64,000 nt of DNA from Nocardia coubleae NBRC 108252 (GCF_001612805.1 NZ_BDBD01000011.1:124001-188000), one strand, 5' to 3'. Positions 24,263 to 33,314 are shown, counted from the first letter of the stretch. A program made the numbers and translations. The notes: generated from the sequence alone by a model not told the origin.

Positions 24263-26118
24263 CGGACTGTGATCCCTAGCTCTCGGAGGATATGGGCGGC
24301 GATCTCGGCGGGGGAGCCGAGGTCGGGGGTGATGACCAAGTCGGGTTGCGCGGGCCGCTCGTAGGGAGAGCCGATGCCGGTGAAACCGGGCAGCTCGCCC
24401 GCACGGGCCTTGGCGTAGAGGCCCTTCGGGTCGCGGCGTTCGCATTCGGCCAGCGGGGTGTCGACGAACACCTCGTGGAATGGCAGCTCCCGGTCGGTGT
24501 GCACGGTGCGGGCGTGGTCGCGTTGCGCGGCGAACGGGCTGATGACCGACACGACCGCGACCGTTCCGGAGTCGGCGAACAGGGCGGCGACCTCGGCGAC
24601 CCGGCGCACGTTCTCGTCCCGATCGGCGGGGGAGAAGCCGAGTCCGGAGTTGAGGCCGTGGCGCAGATTGTCGCCGTCGAGCAGGTAGGCGGGGCGCCCG
24701 GCTTCGACGAGCAGGCGTTCGAGTTCCACGGCGACGGTCGACTTCCCCGAACCCGACAGGCCGGTCAGCCAGATCGTCGCCCCGAGGTGTGTGCGCTCGG
24801 CACGCGTCACCGCCGAGCGATGCCACGTCACCGGACCGGTGCGTGTGCTCGACACCTCGACCGTTTCGCGACCGGTGACCATCCCTGCCGCGACCGTCTC
24901 GTCGGTGCGCGGATCGATGAGGATGAAGCTGCCCGTGCGCCGGTTCTCCCGGTACGGATCCGACAGCAGCGGACGACGGGCACGCAACCGGACCCGGGCG
25001 ATGTCGTTGAGCGACAACGCCTCCACCTCCGACACGCGGTGCAGGGTATTCACGTCGAGCCGGTAGTCGATGGCCACGACCTCGGCCTGCGCGGTCTGCG
25101 CGGCCGTGCGGACGAGCAGGCTGTCGCCGGCGCGCAGCCGGGCGGTCTCGGAGAACCAGCACAGCATGGCGTCGAGTTCGGTGCTCTGGTGCGGGGAGTT
25201 GCCCGGGCGGGCGAGCAGGTCACCCCGGCCGATGTCGATGTCGTCCTCGAGGGTCAGCGAGATCGCCATCCCGGTGAACGCCTCCTCGACCTTGGTGCCG
25301 CCCGGTCCCCAGATCTCCCGCACATGCGAGGCGTGACCGGCGGGCAGGACCACCACCTCGTCGCCCGGTTTGAAGATGCCGCCCGCCACGGTGCCCGCGT
25401 AACTGCGTTGCGCCGATCCCTGCTCGGCGCGGATCACGTACTGGATGGGGAGCCGTGCGTCGATGAGGTTGCGGTCCGAGGCGATGTGCACGTCTTCGAG
25501 GTGACGCAGCAGCGGCGGACCCGGATACCAGGCCAGATGCGGTGAGCTGTCGACCACGTTGTCGCCGTGCAGGGCCGAGACGGGTACGAAACTGAGGTCT
25601 CCGACGGTCAATTTCGCGGCGAACGCGGAGAATTCCTCCCTGATCTCGGTGAAACGTTCCTCCGACCAGTCGACCAGGTCCATCTTGTTCACGCACACCA
25701 CCAGATGCGGGACGCCGAGCAAGGTGGCGAGGAAGGCATGACGGCGGGTCTGCTCGCTGACGCCGGTGCGGGCGTCGACCAGAATCAGGGCGAGATCGGC
25801 GGTGGACGCGCCGGTCACCATATTGCGCGTGTACTGCACATGACCCGGAGTGTCGGCGATGACGAACTTGCGGCGCGGGGTGGTCACGTAGCGGTAGGCG
25901 ACATCGATGGTGATGCCCTGCTCGCGTTCGGCCCGCAAACCGTCGGTGAGCAGCGCGAGATCGGTGGTGGCACTGCCCCTTTCGGTGCTGAGGCGCTCGA
26001 TGTTGGCGAGCTGGTCGTCGAACAGGGACTTCGAGTCGTAGAGCAGGCGACCGATGAGGGTGGACTTCCCGTCGTCCACGCTGCCCGCGGTGGCCAGGCG
26101 TAACAGGTTGCGGCGCAT
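24259..26118 (-). CDS. cysNC: bifunctional sulfate adenylyltransferase large subunit / APS kinase, 619 aa
   Basis: The N-terminal part is a GTPase of the CysN type: AGSVDDGKSTLIGRLL (11-26), DTPGHVQYTRNM (89-100) and NKMD (144-147). The C-terminal part is APS kinase: GLSGSGKST (453-461), DGDNLRHGLNSGLGFS, and FVDTPLAECERRDPKGLYAKARAG in two pieces. Together with CysD it turns sulfate and ATP into APS and then PAPS. The start overlaps the cysD stop by one base (TGATG). The fused form is usual in Actinobacteria. PAPS made here can be used directly by the sulfotransferase of the same operon. Confidence 0.95.
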   Translation of the reverse strand: MRRNLLRLATAGSVDDGKSTLIGRLLYDSKSLFDDQLANIERLSTERGSATTDLALLTDGLRAEREQGITIDVAYRYVTTPRRKFVIADTPGHVQYTRNMVTGASTADLALILVDARTGVSEQTRRHAFLATLLGVPHLVVCVNKMDLVDWSEERFTEIREEFSAFAAKLTVGDLSFVPVSALHGDNVVDSSPHLAWYPGPPLLRHLEDVHIASDRNLIDARLPIQYVIRAEQGSAQRSYAGTVAGGIFKPGDEVVVLPAGHASHVREIWGPGGTKVEEAFTGMAISLTLEDDIDIGRGDLLARPGNSPHQSTELDAMLCWFSETARLRAGDSLLVRTAAQTAQAEVVAIDYRLDVNTLHRVSEVEALSLNDIARVRLRARRPLLSDPYRENRRTGSFILIDPRTDETVAAGMVTGRETVEVSSTRTGPVTWHRSAVTRAERTHLGATIWLTGLSGSGKSTVAVELERLLVEAGRPAYLLDGDNLRHGLNSGLGFSPADRDENVRRVAEVAALFADSGTVAVVSVISPFAAQRDHARTVHTDRELPFHEVFVDTPLAECERRDPKGLYAKARAGELPGFTGIGSPYERPAQPDLVITPDLGSPAEIAAHILRELGITVR

Positions 26119-27023
26119 CAGAAATAGCCCTCTCGCTTGCGGTCTTCCATCCCGGTCTCGGAGATCCGGTCGTCGGCGCGGGTGGCGCCGCGCTCGGTGA
26201 GCCGGGTGGCCGCGATCTCCGCGATCACCTGCGTCGGGGTGGTGGCGGTGCTTTCGACACAGCCGGTACACGTGGCATCGCCGACGGTGCGGAAACGCAC
26301 AGTGGCCTCGAAGGCGCGCTCGCCGGGTGCCTCGGTGACGAAACGGGTCGCGGACAGCAGCATTCCGTCGCGCTCGATCACCCGCCTGCGGTGCGCGTAG
26401 TACAGCGAGGGCAGCTCGACGGCCGCCTGGTCGATGTATTCCCACACGTCGAGCTCGGTCCAGTTCGACAGCGGGAACACCCGGATGTGCTCGCCCGGCT
26501 GGTGCCTGCCGTTGTAGAGGTTCCACACCTCGGGACGCTGGGCGCGCGGCTCCCATTCGCCGAAACGGTTGCGGAAGCTGAACACCCGTTCCTTGGCGCG
26601 TGCCTTCTCCTCGTCGCGGCGTGCGCCACCGAACACGGCGTCGAAACGGTGCTCGCCGATGGCGCGCAGCAGGGTGGTGGTCTGCAAGGGGTTGCGGGTG
26701 CCGCCGGGGCGTTCGACCACGCGGCCCGCATCGATGTCGTCCTGGACCTTCGCGACGAGCAGGCGGGCGCCGGTGCGCTCGGCGGTGCGGTCGCGGAACG
26801 CGAGCACCTCGTCGAAATTGTGGCCGGTGTCCACGTGCAGCAGCGGGAACGGCAGTGGCGCGGGCCAGAACGCGCGCCGCGCCAGATGCAGCAGCACCGC
26901 CGAATCCTTCCCGCCGGAGAACAGCAGCACCGGTCGTTCGAAGGTGGCCGCCACCTCGCGCAGGATGTGCACCGCTTCGGCCTCCAGGGCCGCCAGGTGC
27001 GTCAACTCGTATCCCGTCTGCAC
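26118..27023 (-). CDS. cysD: sulfate adenylyltransferase small subunit, 301 aa
   Basis: The ATP pyrophosphatase PP-loop is PVLLFSGGKDSAVLLHLA, with HVDTGHNFDEVLAFRD, the FRNRFGEWEPRAQRPEVWNL stretch and the NWTELDVWEYI motif typical of CysD. The start chosen is GTG 27023, behind GGAAGGTGG; the frame is open to 27047. It is the first gene of the operon and faces an IclR regulator across about 70 bases. CysD-CysNC forms the ATP sulfurylase complex in the cytosol. Confidence 0.95.
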   Translation of the reverse strand: MQTGYELTHLAALEAEAVHILREVAATFERPVLLFSGGKDSAVLLHLARRAFWPAPLPFPLLHVDTGHNFDEVLAFRDRTAERTGARLLVAKVQDDIDAGRVVERPGGTRNPLQTTTLLRAIGEHRFDAVFGGARRDEEKARAKERVFSFRNRFGEWEPRAQRPEVWNLYNGRHQPGEHIRVFPLSNWTELDVWEYIDQAAVELPSLYYAHRRRVIERDGMLLSATRFVTEAPGERAFEATVRFRTVGDATCTGCVESTATTPTQVIAEIAATRLTERGATRADDRISETGMEDRKREGYF

Positions 27024-27062
27024 TGTCCACCTTCCCGGCGGGCTCACGCCCGGGGTTGCGCT

Positions 27063-27076
27063 GTCGAATAATCGAC
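27063..27076. promoter_or_regulatory. inverted repeat between cysD and the IclR gene
   Basis: GTCGA-ATAA-TCGAC lies in the centre of the divergent intergenic region. Its size and place suit an IclR-family operator controlling both directions. The arms are only 5 bases long. Confidence 0.4.
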
Positions 27077-27092
27077 GCTATCGTTCGGTATT

Positions 27093-28016
27093 ATGACACC
27101 GACGATAAGCCGGGCCGAGAGCACCGGTCAAGAGGTGACGTCGGATCCGGCGTCGGCCGAACCGGATTCGAGCGTTGTCTCGGCCCCGACCCAGCGGGTG
27201 GTGAAGGTGCTCGAGCTGCTCTCGCGCCACGCCACCGAGCGGCTCACGCTGGCCCGCATCGTGCGCGAAGCCGGGATCTCCCGCGCCACCGCCCACGCCG
27301 TGCTCACCCAGCTCACCGCCGACGGGTGGACCGTGCGCGACGGCGACGGCTGCTACGGCATCGGCCTGCGGCTGCTCACCGTCGCCCGTCGCGCCGAAGC
27401 CGCGTTCCCACTGCGCCGCACCGCCGCCCCCGTCCTGCGCGCGCTGTCGGACCAGGTGTCGGCACCGGTCTTCCTCGCCGAACGCGACGGGGCGAACATC
27501 GTGGTCACCGAACTCGTCGGCGACCCGTCGGCGACCTGGATCCGGCCCGGCCGTCGGCTGCCGCTCGCCCCACCCGTCTGCCGCGAATTCGTCGCCTGGG
27601 CACCGGTATCCGAACAACGCGCCTGGCTCGCCAACGCCGACCCCACACACCGTGAGCGCCTCGCACACGTCCTCACCGAGATCCGCGCCCGCGGCTATTC
27701 CGTCGAGCGCCTGGTCGACGATTCGACACCGATGCTGGAAGCCCTTGCGGCCCTGCGTGACACACCGATCACCGCCGCCCTGCGCGCCCAGCTCGGTTCG
27801 GTGATCACCGAACTCATCACGATCGACTACCTGCCCGGAGAGCTCGGGCCCGACAACGCCGTCCTCACCGTCGCCGCCCCCATCCGCGACTCCACCGGGA
27901 CCGTCATCGCCTCGGTAGTAACCTGCCCCGACTCCCGCCTCACCGCCGCCCAGGTCACCGCCCTCGGAGCCGCCACCACCGCCGCGGCCGACCAGATCAC
28001 GTCGTCCACGCTCTAG
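27093..28016 (+). CDS. IclR-family transcriptional regulator, 307 aa
   Basis: The N-terminal winged helix reads PTQRVVKVLELLSRHATERL then ARIVREAGISRATAHAVLTQ, typical of IclR. The effector domain follows (APVFLAERDGANIVVTELVG). It has an extra 30-residue disordered N-terminus. It is divergent from the cysD operon with a small inverted repeat between, so it probably controls the sulfonation operon. Its ligand is likely the substrate of that pathway rather than sulfate, since sulfate genes are rarely under IclR control. That last point is inference. Confidence 0.85.
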   Translation: MTPTISRAESTGQEVTSDPASAEPDSSVVSAPTQRVVKVLELLSRHATERLTLARIVREAGISRATAHAVLTQLTADGWTVRDGDGCYGIGLRLLTVARRAEAAFPLRRTAAPVLRALSDQVSAPVFLAERDGANIVVTELVGDPSATWIRPGRRLPLAPPVCREFVAWAPVSEQRAWLANADPTHRERLAHVLTEIRARGYSVERLVDDSTPMLEALAALRDTPITAALRAQLGSVITELITIDYLPGELGPDNAVLTVAAPIRDSTGTVIASVVTCPDSRLTAAQVTALGAATTAAADQITSSTL

Positions 28017-28071
28017 TCGCCCGATCGGCCCCTCTCCGCACGTCGGGACGGGCATGCGCCTAGACCAAGAC

Positions 28072-28125
28072 CACCACGCTCTCATGGCGGAATTTCGGCC
28101 GATTTCGCGCCATAGGAGCGTGGTG
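28072..28125. repeat. 54-bp near-perfect palindrome
   Basis: Arms of 18 bases (CACCACGCTC-TC-ATGGCG at 28072-28089; its complement with CT for TC at 28108-28125) enclose a centre that contains a further small palindrome, TCGGCCGA. It lies 56 bases after the IclR stop and before the next gene. It may be a terminator, but the length and inner symmetry look more like a dispersed intergenic palindromic element. Confidence 0.6.
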
Positions 28126-28261
28126 ATCAGCCGTCCATGAGTGGGATGGCAGGTACCTGCAGAGGCACGCGCGGCTCTCGTCGGCGGGGTTGCGCCGTTA
28201 CGCTGAGCGGGACGCCTGCTCGAGGGAGATCGGCGAGGCGGGTGTGAGGAAGGACTGGGAC

Positions 28262-29536
28262 GTGGCAGACAACGTCGATCGCTGGTGGGAGTCGGCGGGG
28301 GCGCCGGGTGCGTCCGAGGGGGCACCCGCGGATCCGCCGGACGGTGTGGGTGGGCAGCCGGGTGCGTTCGCGCCGCCGCCGGGCGAGTATCCGGCGTCGT
28401 CCGGGTCTACTTCTCAGCCCGCGATTCCGCAACCACCGCACGGGGATCCGACGATCCTCGCTCCACAGGGGCCTGGTCCGTTTCAGCAACCGCACGGCTT
28501 GGGGGTGTTCCCTCAATCGAGTGTGCCGCAGGGGTCAGGTGCGTTTCCGCAGCCCGGTACGCCGCAGGGGTCGGAGGCCTTCCCGCAGGCATCCGGACAG
28601 CAGGGGTCCGGGGCATTCCAGCAGCCTGTGCTCTACCGGGCAATGCCGGGCCCGCAGCCGGGAATGCTGCCGGGGCCGGAGGGCTACCCTGGGGCGCCAC
28701 AGGGTTATGGGCAGCCGGGTGGATACGGAATTCCCGACTCGCAGCATGGAATTCCGCAGCAGGGGCTCGGGCCGAGCATGTCTCTGCCGTTTCCGCACCA
28801 CGGGCAGACCTATGGGTATGCGCCGCAGCCGCCGCGCAAGGGTAATGCCGGTCTGCTGATCGGGATCGGGGCCGTGGTGCTGGTGCTGGCCGTGGTGATC
28901 GTGACCGCGGTGGTGATCGGAACCCGTGGCGATGACGAGGCGGCGATCGCCGCGCCGACGACCACCACGCAGACCGCGCCGCCCACCGGCACCAGCACCG
29001 CACCGGTGACGCCGGGTTGGAAGGGTGTGCTGCTCGCTGACGAGCGCATCGCTTACGACGTGCCGTCGAGTTGGCAGATCGCCTCGGAGTCGGACTCGGT
29101 GGTGATCCTCGGTCTGAGCGGAATGTTCGCGGGTACCGGAAAGGCCTCCGAAGGCGAGAACTACTGTCCCGGTTCGGCCTACCGAGGACTCGCGGGGATC
29201 GCCCTCAGTACGGAGAACACACTGCCCGAGGCCGCGACCACCGCGGCCAGGATCGCGGCCGAGGGCGGCTACTCCGATTCGACAGGTGGCAAAATCACCG
29301 CCCCCACGTCGCTCACCACCAAGAGCGGCTTGACCGGGCAGTTCGTCGAGAGCTCGGGCTCGTGGACACCGGCGCGACCGGGTTGCACCACGACCACGTA
29401 CTCCGTGTACACCTTCGCCTTCGAGAAGTCGGCGGGTCTGCCGATGGTCATGGCCATCCTGGTCGACCGAGGCACCACCGGCGAACTGTCCGCCGACGAC
29501 GCCAAGAAGATGATCGCGAGCATCCGCCTGATCTGA
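28262..29536 (+). CDS. membrane protein with a Gln/Gly/Pro repeat N-terminus, 424 aa
   Basis: GTG 28262 lies behind GAGGAAGGA. The first 190 residues are disordered and carry short repeats such as QGSGAFPQP, QGSEAFPQA and QGSGAFQQP, then a Gly/Tyr/Pro-rich stretch. One transmembrane helix follows (LIGIGAVVLVLAVVIVTAVV), then a Thr-rich linker and an outer domain of about 170 residues: ADERIAYDVPSSWQIASESD, GENYCPGSAYRG, RPGCTTTTYSVYTFAF. The domain resembles a DUF8017-like secreted domain; two cysteines may form a disulfide. The cytosolic low-complexity tail could scaffold cell-envelope proteins. Function is unknown. A terminator follows. Confidence 0.75.
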   Translation: MADNVDRWWESAGAPGASEGAPADPPDGVGGQPGAFAPPPGEYPASSGSTSQPAIPQPPHGDPTILAPQGPGPFQQPHGLGVFPQSSVPQGSGAFPQPGTPQGSEAFPQASGQQGSGAFQQPVLYRAMPGPQPGMLPGPEGYPGAPQGYGQPGGYGIPDSQHGIPQQGLGPSMSLPFPHHGQTYGYAPQPPRKGNAGLLIGIGAVVLVLAVVIVTAVVIGTRGDDEAAIAAPTTTTQTAPPTGTSTAPVTPGWKGVLLADERIAYDVPSSWQIASESDSVVILGLSGMFAGTGKASEGENYCPGSAYRGLAGIALSTENTLPEAATTAARIAAEGGYSDSTGGKITAPTSLTTKSGLTGQFVESSGSWTPARPGCTTTTYSVYTFAFEKSAGLPMVMAILVDRGTTGELSADDAKKMIASIRLI

Positions 29537-29560
29537 CGGCCGCGAACACTTGGGCTGCCG

Positions 29561-29590
29561 CAGCAGGCCCGCTACTGAACGGGCCTGCTG
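29561..29590 (+). terminator. 11-bp perfect hairpin
   Basis: Arms CAGCAGGCCCG (29561-29571) and CGGGCCTGCTG (29580-29590) with an 8-base loop, 25 bases after the stop of the preceding gene. Confidence 0.8.
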
Positions 29591-29685
29591 GTCAGCAGTT
29601 TCCGTGGCACCTGCACGCCTCGGCGAACTTGTCGATCCGGGTGCGTCGCACAGCGGATCGGGGCGGGAGATGGTGGAATCGCAGG

Positions 29686-30573
29686 ATGCGTATCGGGAGT
29701 GGAATAGTCGCGGCTGTCGCGGTCGGGATCATGGCTCTGCCCGGGTTGGTCGCGGGACCGGCCGGCGCGGTAACCGACACCGCGTGCGGCTCGACCCTCT
29801 CGCAGGCCGATATCGGCGAGATCGCCCGGCTCTCGGACACTTCCGAGATAGCGGGCGGCGATACCCTGGCCCGGCTGGAGGACGCCGTCGACAGGCATCA
29901 CCGGATCACCGAGATCCTCGTCGAGCACCGGGATCTGCGTGGGCTGTTCGCGATCGGCCTCGACGGCGTGGAATCCACCGCGGTGATGCCGATGCAACGA
30001 GATCCCGCGGCCTTCCTCGACCGCGAATACGCGCACTCCATCAGTATCGAACTGCTGCGCCGCTTCCTCGACAATCTGCACGCCGAATTCTCCGGCGGCG
30101 TCGTCGAACCGCAGTGGGCGCACTATTTCGCCCTCGCCAAGGACTGCGGCGCCTCGCGGGCACGCACGGCGATGGCCGGCTACAACGCGCACCTGACCGT
30201 CGACCTGACGTATTCGGTGGCCGCCGTCGGGAGTCGTCCCGAGCACGCACCGGACTATTTCAAGATCGTCGCAGGCATCGCCTCGGTCGGTGAGGTGATC
30301 GTCGACCGGACCAAAGCCGTCTACGGTGCCGACCTCGGGCCGCTGTGGCGGTTCTATTTCGTGGGGGAGGGCCTCGATCAGCTGTTCGGCGCGGGTGTGG
30401 CCACCGAACAGATGCTGATCGCCGCCGACCTCGGTGCGAACGTGGTGATCTTCAGCAACGGACTCGCGCTTCAGGACCCCGCGCTGGCGCCCACGATCCG
30501 GGCCGAGGTCGCCGCGCTGTGGCAGGCCGCCGATCTGGCGTTCGAGGCGCTGGCGCGCATCAACGCCCTCTGA
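29686..30573 (+). CDS. secreted DUF5995-like protein, 295 aa
   Basis: ATG 29686 opens a signal peptide (MRIGSGIVAAVAVGIMALPG then LVAGPAGAVTDT). The mature protein is helical: HHRITEILVEHRDLRGLFAI, EPQWAHYFALAKDCG, GYNAHLTVDLTYSVAAVGSR and FYFVGEGLDQLFGAG. The pattern GYNAH(L)xxDL is typical of the DUF5995 family, to which I assign it. The function is unknown. The open frame extends upstream to 29071, but only as the shadow of the previous gene. It is followed by a terminator shared with the convergent cholesterol oxidase gene. Confidence 0.7.
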   Translation: MRIGSGIVAAVAVGIMALPGLVAGPAGAVTDTACGSTLSQADIGEIARLSDTSEIAGGDTLARLEDAVDRHHRITEILVEHRDLRGLFAIGLDGVESTAVMPMQRDPAAFLDREYAHSISIELLRRFLDNLHAEFSGGVVEPQWAHYFALAKDCGASRARTAMAGYNAHLTVDLTYSVAAVGSRPEHAPDYFKIVAGIASVGEVIVDRTKAVYGADLGPLWRFYFVGEGLDQLFGAGVATEQMLIAADLGANVVIFSNGLALQDPALAPTIRAEVAALWQAADLAFEALARINAL

Positions 30574-30580
30574 ACGAACA

Positions 30581-30622
30581 AAGCCCCGGACCGGCGGTGC
30601 GAAACCGCTTGTCCGGGGCCTT
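30581..30622. terminator. bidirectional terminator
   Basis: Arms AAGCCCCGGAC and GTCCGGGGC-CTT (core GCCCCGGAC 30583-30591 with 30611-30619) lie between two convergent genes. The A's before and T's after allow use from both sides. Confidence 0.8.
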
Positions 30623-30632
30623 GTTTCGGTTG

Positions 30633-32357
30633 TCAGCCCGCTGTCTTCTCCGGATTGCGGATCTCGACGATCGGCAAGACCAGCGCGGCGGGCGCACCCG
30701 CGGGGACCACCGGCTGCTTCGGCGCGACCGGGTCGATCCGGCGGTAGCCCGCTTCCTGTGCGGGGCGGGTGTCGACCTCACCCTTGTTGGGCCAGTAGGC
30801 GGCCGCACGCTCGGCCTGCGCGGTGATCGTCAGCGACGGGTTCACCCCGAGATTGGCCGACACCGCCGCACCGTCGACAACGCTGAGCGTCGGGTAGCCG
30901 AACACGCGGTGGTAGGCGTCGATCACGCCGTGCTCCGGATCGGCACCGATCGCCGCACCACCCAGGAAGTGCGCCGTCATCGGCACATTGAACACATCGC
31001 CCCAGGTACCACCCGCGACGCCGCCGATCTTGTCCGCCACCCGGCGCGTCACCTCGTTGCCCGCCGGGATCCACGTCGGATTCGGTTGCCCGTGGCCCTG
31101 TTTGGACGTGAGCTTGCGACCGAACAGCCCGCGCTTGGTGTAGGTGGTGATGGAGTTGTCCAGGTGCTGCATGACCAGCGAGATGATGGTGCGCTCGCTC
31201 CAGTTCCGCACGCTCATGAAGCCGAAGAAGGTGAGCGGGTGAGTGATCACCAGCCACAGGAACCGCAGCCACCTCGGCACGCGCCCGCCGCCGTCGACCA
31301 TCAGGGTCTGCAGCATGCCCATCGAGTTGGAGCCCTTGCCGTAGCGGACCGGTTCGACATGGGTGTCGGGGGTGGGGTGGATCGAGGACGTGATCGCGAC
31401 ACCCTTGGTGAAGTCCTGGCCGGGCGCGAGCGTCTTGGTCGCCGCGCCGACGATGGACTCGGAGTTGGTGCGGGTGAGCAGGCCGAGCCGGTCGGAGATC
31501 TTGGGCAGCGCACCCTCGTCGCGCATCGCGTGCAGCAGCTTCTGGGTGCCGAGCGTGCCCGCGGCGAGCACCACCTGCTTGGCGGTGTAGGTCTTGGGGT
31601 CCTTGCGCACCCAGGCGCCGGTGCGCTCGGTGGCGACGTCCCACGTGCCGTCGGGCAGCGGACGCAGCGCCGAAACGGTAGTCATCGGAATGACCTGTGC
31701 GCCCGCCTTTTCCGCGAGGTAGAGGTAGTTCTTCACCAGCGTGTTCTTGGCGCCGAACTTGCAGCCCACCATGCAGTCACCGCATTCGATGCAGCCGGTG
31801 CGCTCGGGGCCTGCCCCGCCGAAGTACGGATCGGCGACGGTCTTGCCCGGCTCACCGAAGAAGACACCGACCGGCGTCTGGACGAAGGTGTCGCCCACGC
31901 CCATGTCCTCGGCGACGGCCTTGAAGATCTCGTCGGCGGGCGTCATGTGCGGGTTCTGCACCACGCCGAGCATCTTCTTGGCCCGCTCGTAGTACGGCGT
32001 GAGTTCGGCTCGCCAGTCGGTGATGTCGCGCCACTGCGCGTCCTGGAAGAACGGCTCCGGCGGAACGTAGAGGGTGTTGGCGTAGTTCAGCGAACCACCG
32101 CCGACACCGGCGCCGCCGAGGATGAGCACGTCGCGCAGCGGGTGGATGCGCTGGATGCCGTAGCAGCCGAGCTTGGGTGCCCACACGAATTTACGCAGGT
32201 CCCAGCTGGTTTTCGGCAGTTCGTCGTCGGCGAAGCGGCGGCCCGCCTCCAGCACGCCGACCTTGTAGCCCTTCTCCACCAGTCGCAGCGCGGTGACACT
32301 GCCGCCGAATCCGGAACCGACGATCAAGACGTCGAAGTCGGTGGTTCGCTCGGACAT
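30633..32357 (-). CDS. choD: cholesterol oxidase-type GMC flavoprotein, 574 aa
   Basis: The FAD site is VLIVGSGFGGSVTALRL (about 10-26), followed by LGGAGVGGGSLNYANTL. It also has GCIECGDCMVGCKFGAKNT, a Cys-rich segment seen in the mycobacterial ChoD group (Rv3409c), and the C-terminal NVPMTAHFLGGAAIG and LGVNPSLTITAQAERAAAYW. It is predicted to oxidise cholesterol or another 3-beta-hydroxysterol, or a related bulky alcohol. There is no signal peptide, unlike the secreted Streptomyces enzymes. No KstR palindrome is seen before it; a MerR gene faces it across about 100 bases. Confidence 0.88.
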   Translation of the reverse strand: MSERTTDFDVLIVGSGFGGSVTALRLVEKGYKVGVLEAGRRFADDELPKTSWDLRKFVWAPKLGCYGIQRIHPLRDVLILGGAGVGGGSLNYANTLYVPPEPFFQDAQWRDITDWRAELTPYYERAKKMLGVVQNPHMTPADEIFKAVAEDMGVGDTFVQTPVGVFFGEPGKTVADPYFGGAGPERTGCIECGDCMVGCKFGAKNTLVKNYLYLAEKAGAQVIPMTTVSALRPLPDGTWDVATERTGAWVRKDPKTYTAKQVVLAAGTLGTQKLLHAMRDEGALPKISDRLGLLTRTNSESIVGAATKTLAPGQDFTKGVAITSSIHPTPDTHVEPVRYGKGSNSMGMLQTLMVDGGGRVPRWLRFLWLVITHPLTFFGFMSVRNWSERTIISLVMQHLDNSITTYTKRGLFGRKLTSKQGHGQPNPTWIPAGNEVTRRVADKIGGVAGGTWGDVFNVPMTAHFLGGAAIGADPEHGVIDAYHRVFGYPTLSVVDGAAVSANLGVNPSLTITAQAERAAAYWPNKGEVDTRPAQEAGYRRIDPVAPKQPVVPAGAPAALVLPIVEIRNPEKTAG

Positions 32358-32458
32358 AGAAGAGCTCCTCGATGATGTCGACAGTGACGCCGGTAACGCT
32401 AACGCCGACAGCCAGCACTGTCAAAGTCCGCACGGGGCCCGGCCCCTATGCTGGTCGC

Positions 32459-33166
32459 GTGCCTCGATACACCCGCGCGGAACTCGCCGACGCCAGCGGC
32501 GTCGCGGCGCGCACGATCCGCTATTACCACTCGCTCGGCGTCCTGCCCAAGCCCGGGCGCGCAGGCAAGGAAGTGGTGTATTCCGACGAGCATCTGGACC
32601 GATTGCGCGACATCGTCGCCATGCAGGGCCGCGGATTGCGGCTCGACGCCATCCGTGAGGTCTTCGACGCCGAACCGACCAGCGGCAACTGGCGCACGCT
32701 GTTCGACCCGCGTTCGGCCCAGGCCGCGCAACGCAGCGCGGAGATCGACGACGCCGAACTCGCCGCCCTGCTCGGCGACCGTGGCTCGGACGTGCTGACC
32801 GAACTGATCGCCGTCGGTTATCTGGAGCGCCGCGGCGAACGGTGGTACGTGCCGGACCGCCCGATGCTCAAGGGCGCCCTCGTCCTCTACGACGTCGGTA
32901 TCGACATCCCGCTCAGCGGCGAACTGCGCACCATGATCCGCTCGCGGATGGCCGCGCTTGCCGACGAGGTGGTCCGCGCGGTCCGCGACGCGGCGGGCGG
33001 CTACGCCGGCGAGGACCTCGGTGTCGACCTGACCCGCTTCCGCGAACGGCTGCTCGCCATGGCCTGGGAGGTCGGTGGCACCACGCTGGCCGCCGAGGTG
33101 AACCGGGCCGCCGAGGAGGCTGCCGAGGCGCGCCGGGAGACGGCGGGCTCACCCCCGGTCGGCTGA
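32459..33166 (+). CDS. MerR-family transcriptional regulator, 235 aa
   Basis: The start is GTG 32459. The N-terminus is a MerR DNA-binding domain: TRAELADASGVAARTIRYYH followed by SLGVLPKPGRAGKEVVYSDE. The C-terminal part (YDVGIDIPLSGELRTMIRSR) has no metal-binding Cys pair, so it is not a metal sensor of the classic kind. It faces choD and may regulate it. The open frame continues upstream to 32372, but over the promoter region. Confidence 0.82.
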   Translation: MPRYTRAELADASGVAARTIRYYHSLGVLPKPGRAGKEVVYSDEHLDRLRDIVAMQGRGLRLDAIREVFDAEPTSGNWRTLFDPRSAQAAQRSAEIDDAELAALLGDRGSDVLTELIAVGYLERRGERWYVPDRPMLKGALVLYDVGIDIPLSGELRTMIRSRMAALADEVVRAVRDAAGGYAGEDLGVDLTRFRERLLAMAWEVGGTTLAAEVNRAAEEAAEARRETAGSPPVG

Positions 33167-33314
33167 TCGACATGACTTTCCCCACGTGGCGCCGTCGCTA
33201 CTCCCGAGGGACCGGTCGGTACGGTAGCGAAGGAGGTGATTCCTGCGGTATGTGGGGTGAGAGATGTGTGAACGGCGGGCCCACCGGTACCGCCGCCGAA
33301 CGGGGGGTGCCCGA

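Noticed and set aside
24259..27030. A 923-codon open frame covering cysD and cysNC as one protein
   Set aside because: The part before 26118 is the wrong frame for cysD and reads as Arg/Pro-rich noise; cysD is clear in another frame and cysNC has its own start at 26118.
30345..32375. 676-codon plus-strand frame opposite choD
   Set aside because: It has no domain pattern, and the cholesterol oxidase on the other strand is unambiguous.
32358..32458. KstR operator in front of cholesterol oxidase
   Set aside because: GGTAACGCTAAC is suggestive, but no TNNAACNNGTTNNA match was found in the divergent region.
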